This document shows, piece after piece, positions 1 to 5,685 of a stretch of DNA of 6,939 bases. A model generated the notes under the pieces. It was not told where the DNA came from, made no database searches, and saw nothing but the letters and a program-made list of their open reading frames with translations. The DNA is taken from the NCBI GenBank assembly GCA_028293775.1, contig JAQGOD010000424.1:1-6939 (forward strand). Reading direction: 5' to 3'. This DNA is from Gammaproteobacteria bacterium (GTDB lineage Bacteria; Pseudomonadota; Gammaproteobacteria; Steroidobacterales; Steroidobacteraceae). The position numbers and the translations under genes were made by a program. Numbering within the stretch: the first letter of the stretch is position 1; every line of letters begins with the position of its first letter.

Positions 1-332
1 TATCGAGATGCGCGCGGCGGTGACGGGCTCGGCGCTGCCGTAGCACCACGCACCTTGCTCAAATCGACAACCTCGGTCGATGCGAAGTGTTCCGAAGCCT
101 GCCGAGCCAACGCCTCCGCCAAGGCAGCGGGGAGCGGCTGCTGCGCTCCGCGGCCGGCCAGGGTCACGGCCGCAGCCGCGCGCTCCAGGTCGCGCGCATA
201 GGCGCTTGCCGTTTCGCTGTCCAACACATCGAGCGCCCGCTGCTCGGCCGGGGACAAGCCTTCGGTCACTTGCTTGATGAGCAAGTCCAGCATGGCTTCG
301 TCGGGCTCACCTGGAGGGCGTGTGTCTGACAT
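1..332 (-). CDS. Probable anti-sigma factor, N-terminal part (cut by left window edge)
   Basis: An open frame with no stop begins at the ATG at 332..330 and runs through the left edge, giving 110 residues so far. The ATG shares one base with the TGA of the ECF sigma gene (TGATG), the usual arrangement of a sigma factor with its anti-sigma partner and a sign of translational coupling. The start reads MSDTRPPGEPDEAMLDLLIK. Residues about 14 to 88 look helical and acidic/alanine-rich, with a 'GLSPAEQRALDVL' stretch and a 'PLPAALAEALARQA' stretch reminiscent of the cytoplasmic anti-sigma domain of RskA-type proteins. A Ser/Pro-rich linker follows (residues about 98 to 110). In that family a single membrane helix and a periplasmic domain come next, but these would lie outside the window. 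Its role would be to hold the neighbouring sigma factor inactive at the inner membrane. The identification rests on position plus weak sequence resemblance; I see no zinc-binding HxxxCxxC motif. Confidence 0.7.
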   Translation of the reverse strand, partial: MSDTRPPGEPDEAMLDLLIKQVTEGLSPAEQRALDVLDSETASAYARDLERAAAAVTLAGRGAQQPLPAALAEALARQASEHFASTEVVDLSKVRGATAAPSPSPPRASR

Positions 333-886
333 CAGCGCTCGCTCAAGACGCCTTCGGCATCTAGGTTCATGTATTCACGCACTTTGATCAAACCCCTGCG
401 CATAAAAGATTTCACCGTGCCCAAGGGCATACCGAGCCGAGCCGCGATTTCGGACTGGCTCAAGCCATGCAACAAACCTAACTCTAATACCTGACGCTGC
501 TCGGGCCGCAATTCAGCCAGCGCTCGCGCGGCTTGCTCAGCCTCGATCGATGTTTCCGACGCCGTACCGGGATCGGCCCAAGCGAGGGTTTCCAACGATT
601 CCACGGGATCCATCGGGGGTTCGGCGCTGGTCTTGCGTAGCCTGTCGATCAAGCGGCGGCGCGCGATCATCGCGATAAACACCTTGTCGGAGCCCTGCGA
701 TGCGTCGAAGCGGCCGGCACTGCGCCAGATATCCAAAAAGATTTCTTGAGTCGCGTCCTCGGCATCCGATGGCGTGCGCGAGAGCCGCCGCGCAATACTC
801 CACACCAGGGGACCGTATTGCTCTATGCATTCCCGCACGGCGGCGGAATCGCCGCTCGCAATGCGTTCAAGCATAGTCGGATCCAT
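332..886 (-). CDS. ECF-family RNA polymerase sigma factor (SigK/RskA-type pair)
   Basis: This 184-residue protein has the size and two-domain build of an extracytoplasmic-function sigma factor. Region 2 covers about residues 10 to 82, with the conserved DAEDATQEIFLDIW helix (residues 41 to 54) that contacts core polymerase and the -10 element, followed by the IARRRLIDRLR helix (74 to 84). A variable acidic linker (about 86 to 120) leads to region 4 (about 125 to 172), whose helix-turn-helix reads LSQSEIAARLGMPLGTVKSF and would bind the -35 element. The MPLGTVKS form is typical of ECFs paired with RskA-like anti-sigma factors. The ATG at 886..884 is preceded by a weak AGG (about 6 bases upstream); a second ATG lies four codons in. 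The next gene in the same direction overlaps by one base and is probably its anti-sigma factor. Such pairs often activate their own promoter, but I cannot point to a convincing ECF promoter in the 107 bases upstream. Confidence 0.93.
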   Translation of the reverse strand: MDPTMLERIASGDSAAVRECIEQYGPLVWSIARRLSRTPSDAEDATQEIFLDIWRSAGRFDASQGSDKVFIAMIARRRLIDRLRKTSAEPPMDPVESLETLAWADPGTASETSIEAEQAARALAELRPEQRQVLELGLLHGLSQSEIAARLGMPLGTVKSFMRRGLIKVREYMNLDAEGVLSER

Positions 887-982
887 TAGTTGCCTAATGA
901 GCTTATTCGGGGCAAATGCATGGCCGGATTCAACTAAAGGATGGAGCAGAAGTCGGGCATGATAATGGTAAATGGCTGCGCT

Positions 983-988
983 AGGGAG
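983..988 (+). promoter_or_regulatory. Ribosome binding site of the 74-aa membrane protein
   Basis: AGGGAG lies five bases before the ATG at 994. It is close to the ideal anti-16S match and spacing, and it is the main reason for accepting this short plus-strand frame as a gene. Confidence 0.7.
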
Positions 989-993
989 ATCTC

Positions 994-1218
994 ATGGACC
1001 AGAAGGCAATCGGTCAGATGTGGTGGTTTAGAGCAACGGTGGGCGTGTTGACCTTGCTCAGCGGCATCGCGCTATTCGCCATTGCCGGCTTGAGCATTCA
1101 CACCTTTGTGTCGGCGCTCATCGCCTTCCTGTGCTTGATGGGCCTCGAGCGCCTGTTTTCCGGTTTGCTCGGTATGATTGTGATGTTGGTGCGGTCGCGC
1201 CGTCCAAAGAGCAGCTGA
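994..1218 (+). CDS. Small membrane protein of unknown function (74 aa)
   Basis: This is the only plus-strand gene in the window. The ATG at 994 has a good Shine-Dalgarno sequence, AGGGAG at 983 to 988, five bases upstream, which makes it a real gene rather than a shadow frame. The 74 residues contain two hydrophobic stretches, about 15 to 34 and about 37 to 66 (the second interrupted by a charged GLER segment near residues 50 to 53), and end in a basic tail (RSRRPKSS). This predicts a small inner-membrane protein with two helices and a cytoplasmic positively charged C-terminus. I see no catalytic motif and do not recognise the family. It is divergent from the ECF sigma gene, with 107 bases between their starts, so both could be controlled from that gap. 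It converges with the unknown gene to its right, with only 10 bases between stop codons. Confidence 0.72.
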   Translation: MDQKAIGQMWWFRATVGVLTLLSGIALFAIAGLSIHTFVSALIAFLCLMGLERLFSGLLGMIVMLVRSRRPKSS

Positions 1219-1228
1219 AATCGCGCCG

Positions 1229-1918
1229 CTAAAACTTGAGCAGCCGCAACTTTTGCGTATCGCCCACCGGGCGTCGCAACTCGCTCTCGCGCCGCACATG
1301 CCAAGCAGACTGTTTGGGATTCAAGATCACCCATCGCCATTGCGTTAGCTGGTGTTTGAGCAGCGGCAGGAGTGGGGGCTCGGCATCGGCGCCCTCCCCG
1401 CCGGGCATCAGCGTCGAGCAAAACAATTCGAAATATTCGGTGAACAAGTTTTCGTATTGCTGCATGGGATCGAGAAATGCGGGGTCGCGCACAAGCTCGC
1501 TGCCGAGATGGCTGGCGCACAAGTAGCTGCAGGCTTTGCGCAGATAGATCGTGTGCTCCGCTACGACCGCATGCTCATAGACCAGCGAGCAATGAAAGTG
1601 CGCCAGAATCCTGGCGCGTGCCTTACCGCGCACATTGTGCTTCCGCAGGTATTCGAACAGGGCCTTGCCGTGAATCAGCCGCAGCGAGGCATGCCTGAGA
1701 GCCACCGCTTGATTGCGCAGGGCTACAAAGTCGGCGACCTGGCGCATCAGGCCCGAATGTTCGAGTTCCCACGCCCCCCACGCAGCGGGCGTTGCGAGGA
1801 TGCGCTGAGCGACCAGGTGTTCTTTTGGATCCTGGCTACGCGAGGCGCCCTCGATCCGATCGGCGGATTCGCGCATGAGCCGCGCATGACTGAAAGCGCT
1901 GCGTTGCACCAGTTCCAT
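1229..1918 (-). CDS. Protein of unknown function, His/Cys-rich, downstream of ispA (229 aa)
   Basis: I do not recognise this 229-residue protein. It has no signal peptide and no clear membrane helix, so it is probably cytoplasmic and mostly alpha-helical. A central stretch (residues 83 to 137) is rich in His and Cys: H83, H94, H107, H109, C110, H116, H122, C130, C134 and H137. Such spacing could bind a metal, but that is only inference. A very aromatic segment follows (YENLFTEYFELFC, residues 155 to 167), then a Gly/Pro/acidic linker (about 172 to 185) and a basic C-terminal tail. The ATG at 1918..1916 is the first in frame. A GGGG run touches the ATG, and an AAGGG lies 10 bases upstream inside a 12-base palindrome, so the ribosome site is unusual. 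It lies 104 bases after ispA on the same strand: either the last gene of the hopanoid operon or a separate unit. Its codon pattern looks native to the region. The opposite-strand frame over 1352 to 1936 is a shadow. Confidence 0.75.
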   Translation of the reverse strand: MELVQRSAFSHARLMRESADRIEGASRSQDPKEHLVAQRILATPAAWGAWELEHSGLMRQVADFVALRNQAVALRHASLRLIHGKALFEYLRKHNVRGKARARILAHFHCSLVYEHAVVAEHTIYLRKACSYLCASHLGSELVRDPAFLDPMQQYENLFTEYFELFCSTLMPGGEGADAEPPLLPLLKHQLTQWRWVILNPKQSAWHVRRESELRRPVGDTQKLRLLKF

Positions 1919-1928
1919 CCCCTGCGGC

Positions 1929-1940
1929 GCCCTTAAGGGC
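1929..1940. repeat. 12-base perfect palindrome upstream of the unknown gene
   Basis: GCCCTTAAGGGC reads the same on both strands and sits 10 bases before the start codon at 1918. It could be an operator half-site pair, or it may simply supply the AAGGG that serves as Shine-Dalgarno sequence for the minus-strand gene. A 12-base palindrome can arise by chance, so its function is unproven. Confidence 0.35.
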
Positions 1941-1966
1941 TGTGAATATGTTGAATCGCTAGCTTA

Positions 1967-2000
1967 GGCGCTGTTGCGCCGCAATGGCCAGGGTCGCCAT
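1967..2000 (-). other. Two adjacent short hairpins after the ispA stop
   Basis: Between the ispA stop (2023) and the unknown gene lie two small inverted repeats: GGCGC-TGTT-GCGCC (1967 to 1980) and ATGGC-N7-GCCAT (1984 to 2000). Read on the minus strand they follow the last recognised hopanoid gene, where a terminator or RNA-stabilising element could be. Neither is followed by a T-rich run in that direction, so they do not qualify as a classic intrinsic terminator. They could protect the 3' end of the transcript or attenuate read-through into the unknown gene. Confidence 0.3.
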
Positions 2001-2022
2001 AGCGCGACGTCAGACAGAAAGC

Positions 2023-2970
2023 TCAGTATTGGCGGGAGAGAAGCCAATTGGCGAGGGAGCGCAGTGCTGCCGCCCGTTCGCCAAAGGGCGCAAGCGCATG
2101 GATGGCTTGCGTGTGCAAAAGCCGGACTCGTTGCTGGGAGGCTGATATCCCAATGACCGCAGGATGCGTGGGCTTTGCGCGCTCGCTGTCGGCGCCCGTG
2201 GCCTTGCCCAAGGTCGAAGGATCGCCCGTGACATCGAGCAAGTCGTCCTGGATCTGAAATGCGAGGCCGATGGCATTGGCAAATCGCGACAACGCGTTGT
2301 AAAGGCTGGGATCGAGCGGCGGCGCACACTCGGCCGCCATCAGCACACTGGCGCGGATGACCGCGCCGGTCTTGCGCGCATGCATGTCCTCCACTTGGCC
2401 GATATCGAGCCGCAGACCTTGTACGGCCAGATCGATCGCCTGGCCCCCGGCCATGCCGAACGTACCGATCGCCTGCGCGAGCATGTCGATCAGGCGCAGC
2501 CGTATGGCGGCAGAGGCCGGTAACTTCGGATCGCGTGCCAGCAGCTGAAAAGCCAAGGGCTGCAGTGCATCTCCCACCAGAAGCGCGGTGGCTTCATCGT
2601 AGGCTCGGTGACAGGTAGGCCGGCCGCGGCGCAAATCGTCATTGTCCATGGCCGGCAGGTCATCGTGAACCAGCGAGTACACGTGCACCATCTCAATGGC
2701 GCAAGCGACAGCCTCGACCTCGTCTTCGGAAAGCCCCACCGCTCGGGCCGTGGCGAACACCAGGGCTGGTCGAATCCGCTTGCCGCCCCCGAGAACGCTG
2801 TAGCGCATCGCTTCGTGCAAGCGGCCGGGCACCACATCCGCTTCGGGAATCCGTGCGGCCAGCGCGCCTTCCATAAGCAGGCGCCAGATTTCCATCTGCG
2901 CGCCGAAGTCCTCTACATCATCCTGTCGAATGTCATCCTGCCGAATGCGCCGATCAGCAGAATCGGTCAC
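2023..2970 (-). CDS. ispA: Farnesyl diphosphate synthase (polyprenyl synthetase, IspA type)
   Basis: This enzyme condenses DMAPP/GPP with IPP to give farnesyl diphosphate, the C15 precursor of squalene and hence hopanoids, in the cytoplasm. The GGGKRIRP substrate motif is at residues 61 to 68. The first aspartate-rich motif, DDLPAMD (103 to 109, continuing NDDLRRGRPT), has the two-residue insertion of bacterial FPP synthases and the Tyr five residues before it (Y98). The second aspartate-rich motif, DDLLD, is at 242 to 246, followed by GKATGADSERAKPTHP. At 315 residues it is somewhat longer than E. coli IspA (299). The start is a GTG at 2970..2968 whose bases overlap the hpnH stop (GTGA), preceded by GAGGG at good distance. 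An in-frame ATG at 2895 would give 290 residues and skip the unusual repeated IRQDD-IRQDD leader. It is the last recognised gene of the hopanoid operon and probably the dedicated precursor supplier; a geranylgeranyl synthase is less likely. Confidence 0.93.
   Translation of the reverse strand: MTDSADRRIRQDDIRQDDVEDFGAQMEIWRLLMEGALAARIPEADVVPGRLHEAMRYSVLGGGKRIRPALVFATARAVGLSEDEVEAVACAIEMVHVYSLVHDDLPAMDNDDLRRGRPTCHRAYDEATALLVGDALQPLAFQLLARDPKLPASAAIRLRLIDMLAQAIGTFGMAGGQAIDLAVQGLRLDIGQVEDMHARKTGAVIRASVLMAAECAPPLDPSLYNALSRFANAIGLAFQIQDDLLDVTGDPSTLGKATGADSERAKPTHPAVIGISASQQRVRLLHTQAIHALAPFGERAAALRSLANWLLSRQY
2917..2946 (-). repeat. 15-base tandem duplication in the 5' end of ispA
   Basis: Positions 2917 to 2931 (ATCATCCTGTCGAAT) and 2932 to 2946 (GTCATCCTGCCGAAT) are adjacent copies differing at two bases. 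In the minus-strand frame they encode IRQDD twice (residues 9 to 18). The unit is five codons, so the frame is kept. It lies in the non-conserved N-terminal leader. Confidence 0.85.
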
Positions 2971-4103
2971 GGCCCTCGGCTCACGCGCTTGATGTCACTG
3001 ACCGGTATCGCAGTCACGGCAGCAAAGCGCGCACCGCCATCGGTATATTCAAAGGGCAGTTCCGGAGCCATCGGCCCGGCAACGCGCGGTCCCCGCAAGG
3101 ACGTAAGCAGCGCCTTGATGGGATTGCTGAATGCGTCGTTGACCGCCGTTCCCTCAAAGCCGCAGTGCGCCATGCAATTATCGCAGCGCGGATTCTTGCC
3201 GACGCCGTATTTTTCCCACTCGGTGTCCTCGATCAGGGCCTTGTAGGTGGGGGCATACCCCTCATCAGATAAGAGGTAGCAGGGCTTTTGCCAGCCGAAT
3301 ACGTTGTACGTCGGATTGCTCCACGGCGTGCATTGATAGGTTTGATTCCCGGCCAAGAAATCCAGGAACAAGGCGGAGTGGTTGAAGGACCACGCGGGCT
3401 TGCCTGATGGCCGGGTGCGACGGCTGAAAATATCGCGGAACAACTGCTTGCTGGCATTGCGTCCGAGGAACACATCCTGGCGCGGTGCATTGTGATAGCT
3501 GTAGCCTGGGGATACGGTGATGCCTTCGACGCCCAACTCCATGGCCGTATCGAAGAACTCGGCCACATCATCGGGGTCTTCGCCATTGAACAGCGTGCAA
3601 TTCACCGTTACCCGAAAGCCCTTGTCCCGCGCCAACTTGATCGCCGCCACTGCCTTCTCGAATACACCTTCCTGGCAGACCGACTCATCGTGGCGTTCTT
3701 TGTTGCCATCCAAGTGGATCGAAAAAGTCAGATAGGTCGAGGGTTTGTATTCGTCGATGTGCTTCGACAAGAGGATCGCGTTGGTGCACAGGTAGACAAA
3801 TTTCTGCCGGGCCACGATGCCCGCCACGATCTGCGGCATTTCCTTGTGGATCAGAGGCTCGCCCCCCGGAATGGATACGATGGGCGCACCGCATTCATCG
3901 ACCGCGCGCAACGCGTCTTCGACTCCGACGCGCTTCTGCAGGATTTCCTTGGGGTAATCGATTTTGCCGCAACCCGAGCACGCCAAGTTGCATTGGAACA
4001 ACGGTTCCAACATCAAAACCAGGGGATAGCGCTTGTCGCCGCGCAGCTTGCGCCCTGCGATATAGCGCGCGACCTTGTACATCTGCAGAAGTGGTATAGC
4101 CAT
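2967..4103 (-). CDS. hpnH: Radical SAM adenosylhopane synthase HpnH
   Basis: HpnH adds the 5'-deoxyadenosyl radical from SAM to diploptene, giving adenosylhopane, the first committed step to extended C35 bacteriohopanepolyols. The protein has 378 residues, a normal length for the family. The iron-sulfur site is C38-x3-C42-x2-C45 (CNLACSGC), followed by the SIPGGEPLIHKE strand (77 to 88) that contacts SAM. C106 (VYLCTN) matches the conserved Cys that published work on Zymomonas HpnH assigns as hydrogen donor quenching the product radical. A C-terminal Cys group (C307, C310, C314 in RCDNCMAHCGFEGTAV) is also typical of the family, as is the N-terminal MAIPLLQMYKVARYI start. The ATG at 4103..4101 has an AGG just upstream and lies 4 bases after the idi stop. 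The gene overlaps the ispA start by 4 bases, so translation is likely coupled. The assignment is firm. Confidence 0.97.
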   Translation of the reverse strand: MAIPLLQMYKVARYIAGRKLRGDKRYPLVLMLEPLFQCNLACSGCGKIDYPKEILQKRVGVEDALRAVDECGAPIVSIPGGEPLIHKEMPQIVAGIVARQKFVYLCTNAILLSKHIDEYKPSTYLTFSIHLDGNKERHDESVCQEGVFEKAVAAIKLARDKGFRVTVNCTLFNGEDPDDVAEFFDTAMELGVEGITVSPGYSYHNAPRQDVFLGRNASKQLFRDIFSRRTRPSGKPAWSFNHSALFLDFLAGNQTYQCTPWSNPTYNVFGWQKPCYLLSDEGYAPTYKALIEDTEWEKYGVGKNPRCDNCMAHCGFEGTAVNDAFSNPIKALLTSLRGPRVAGPMAPELPFEYTDGGARFAAVTAIPVSDIKRVSRGP

Positions 4104-4107
4104 GCGC

Positions 4108-4662
4108 CTATATTACCAGCAGGGCTTGGCGATGGTCGCGCCAGATTCGCGACCATTCGAGCATGAACCAGGGCGTAAAAGTTCTAGCGCCGTCGTTGGC
4201 GATCTCCCGCTGCAGGGCTTGCGGGGCGATCCAGCGCCAATCGAGAATTTCTTGCGAATTTGCCCGGATGGGTTCGCGGCTGCGTCCTACAAACACAGAA
4301 CAAAGCTCATTTTCCGCCCCGGTTGCGTCGAATTGGGCTTGATATTGGAATTTGAACAGGAAATGCAAGGGGCAGCGAATGCCCAATTCCTCGTACAAGC
4401 GGCGCTGTGTGGCGGCCTCCGTGGACTCGTTTGCGCGGGGGTGGCTACAGCATATATTGGACCAATAGAGCGGCCATAACCGCTTGGAGGCCGCGCGTCG
4501 CTGAATCAACAATTCGCCGCCGTCATTAAAAATCAGCAATGAAAAAGCGCGGTGCAGGACCCCACGGCCCTCGTGACACAAGGTTTTGCTGAGAAAACCC
4601 ACGCCGCGAGCGTCCTCGTCGACCAGAATCAGCGCATCGGGATCGGCGAGCGAATTACTCAT
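4108..4662 (-). CDS. idi: Isopentenyl-diphosphate delta-isomerase, type I
   Basis: This enzyme interconverts IPP and DMAPP, balancing the two C5 units used by the FPP synthase. With the ATG at 4662..4660 it has 184 residues, close to E. coli Idi (182). It has the Nudix-like fold and all expected active-site residues: metal-binding His in LCHEG (H30), VLHRAF (H37) and CSHP (H74), catalytic Cys C72 in NICCSHP, and the ENE motif (E117, E119) supplying the catalytic Glu. The signature GxW-type region is replaced by the YWSNICCSHP form seen in many non-enteric enzymes. A TTG four codons upstream (4674) would add MDCY but has no ribosome site, while GGA seven bases before the ATG fits. It lies 36 bases after hpnA and 4 bases before hpnH, embedded in the hopanoid operon. 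The start region carries a double repeat that could be an operator. Confidence 0.95.
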   Translation of the reverse strand: MSNSLADPDALILVDEDARGVGFLSKTLCHEGRGVLHRAFSLLIFNDGGELLIQRRAASKRLWPLYWSNICCSHPRANESTEAATQRRLYEELGIRCPLHFLFKFQYQAQFDATGAENELCSVFVGRSREPIRANSQEILDWRWIAPQALQREIANDGARTFTPWFMLEWSRIWRDHRQALLVI

Positions 4663-4686
4663 GTAACAGTCCAATTACACATGTAA
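4653..4686. promoter_or_regulatory. Paired 14-base repeats with TTAC-N4-GTAA core over the idi start
   Basis: AATTACTCATGTAA (4653 to 4666) and AATTACACATGTAA (4673 to 4686) differ at one base and start exactly 20 bases apart, about two DNA turns. Each holds an inverted TTAC...GTAA. They fill most of the hpnA-idi gap and cover the idi start codon. This is the layout expected of two dimeric repressor sites on one face of the helix, or of RNA-level control at the idi ribosome site. No regulator is identified in the window, and the function is inference. Confidence 0.45.
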
Positions 4687-4698
4687 GAATCATAAGCT

Positions 4699-5685
4699 CT
4701 ACGCCAGTAAACCGTTTTCGCGAAACCAGCGGATGGCATCCGCGAACGCCTCGGCAGGCGGTCGGGATCGATAACCCAGTGCCCGCGCAGCTTTGGCGCT
4801 CGTAAAGAACATTAGCTTGCGCGACATGCGCACCCCTTCCAACGTGATGCGGCCGCTGCGGCCCGTCAAATTGGCATAGCCTTCGGCCAGATAGGCGATG
4901 GGAAGCACGACGCCGTAAGGCAGGCGCACGCGCGGGGGCTTGCGCCCCACCAGCGAGGCAATGAGCCCGAGGATCTCTCGCAGCGTCATGTCCTGACCGC
5001 CCAAGATATAGCGCTCGCCGACTCTTCCTCGCTCGTACGCCAGCAGATGCCCGGCAGCAACATCATCGACGTGCACAATATTGAGTCCCGTGTCGACGTA
5101 GGCAGGCATTCGGCCGGCCGCAGCGTCGAGCACGAGTTGGCCCGTGGGTGTCGGCTTCACATCTCCCGGTCCCACCGGCGTGGAGGGACTGACGATAACC
5201 ACGGACATGCCTTCGCGTGCCGCTTCGCGTACTACTTCTTCGGCCAGGTACTTGGAGCGCTTGTAGTGTCCGATCATATTCTCGAGCGAGTTCGGCGTTG
5301 CTTCCTCGCCCGGCGTGCCGTCCGCCGGGATTCCGATGGTTGCCACGCTGCTGGTGTAGACGATGCGTTGCACGCCTGCGCGGCGCGCGGCATTCAAGAT
5401 ATTGCGCGTTCCTTCGACGTTCGCTTGATACAATTGCGAAGGATCTCGAGCACCGAGCCGATAATCCGCGGCAACATGGAACAAAGCAGGGCAGCCCGCC
5501 GCAGCGCGCTCGAGGGAACTCGCGTCCGTAAGATCGCCCTCCTCGACCTCGACGGCAAGACCTTTTAGATTGCGACGATCCGAGCTCTTACGCGCCAGCA
5601 CCCGGACTTCCCATTGCATTGCCAACAGCGCTCTGGCGACCGCGGCTCCCACAAACCCCGTCGCACCGGTCACCAGCGCCTTCAT
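4699..5685 (-). CDS. hpnA: Hopanoid-associated sugar epimerase HpnA (extended SDR)
   Basis: This is an NAD(P)-dependent extended short-chain dehydrogenase/epimerase tied to hopanoid synthesis. Its exact substrate is not settled, but its conserved place beside hpnG and hpnH suggests action on the sugar-derived side chain. The protein has 328 residues, normal for the family. The nucleotide-binding TGATGFVG motif is at residues 6 to 13, the YTSSVATIG strand at 110 to 118 provides the catalytic Ser/Thr, and the active-site pair is Y141-x3-K145 (YKRSK). NIVHVDDVAAGH (202 to 213) is the usual SDR segment near the substrate pocket, and the RPP/WFRENG C-terminus is typical of HpnA. The open frame continues upstream to 6087, but that part is a shadow of hpnG. 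The ATG at 5685..5683 directly precedes the Rossmann strand (MKALVTGATG) and overlaps the hpnG stop as ATGA, which settles the start. Confidence 0.95.
   Translation of the reverse strand: MKALVTGATGFVGAAVARALLAMQWEVRVLARKSSDRRNLKGLAVEVEEGDLTDASSLERAAAGCPALFHVAADYRLGARDPSQLYQANVEGTRNILNAARRAGVQRIVYTSSVATIGIPADGTPGEEATPNSLENMIGHYKRSKYLAEEVVREAAREGMSVVIVSPSTPVGPGDVKPTPTGQLVLDAAAGRMPAYVDTGLNIVHVDDVAAGHLLAYERGRVGERYILGGQDMTLREILGLIASLVGRKPPRVRLPYGVVLPIAYLAEGYANLTGRSGRITLEGVRMSRKLMFFTSAKAARALGYRSRPPAEAFADAIRWFRENGLLA

Noticed and set aside
901..940. TTGAAT (minus strand, near 929 to 934) as a -35 element for the ECF sigma gene
   Set aside because: No -10-like hexamer is at proper spacing; the nearest AT-rich hexamer is 20 bases away.
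961..966. GATAAT as a -10 element for the 74-aa membrane protein gene
   Set aside because: It matches five of six consensus bases, but no acceptable -35 hexamer lies 16 to 18 bases upstream and no extended -10 TG is at the right position.
1352..1936. Long plus-strand frame (194 residues) opposite the unknown 229-aa gene
   Set aside because: It has no ribosome site and no recognisable fold, and it mirrors the codon structure of the opposite strand. The minus-strand frame has a better start and more protein-like composition. I keep slight doubt because neither has a known family.
3492..4166. Plus-strand frame of 224 residues opposite hpnH
   Set aside because: It is entirely antisense to the unmistakable hpnH gene, a typical GC-rich shadow frame.
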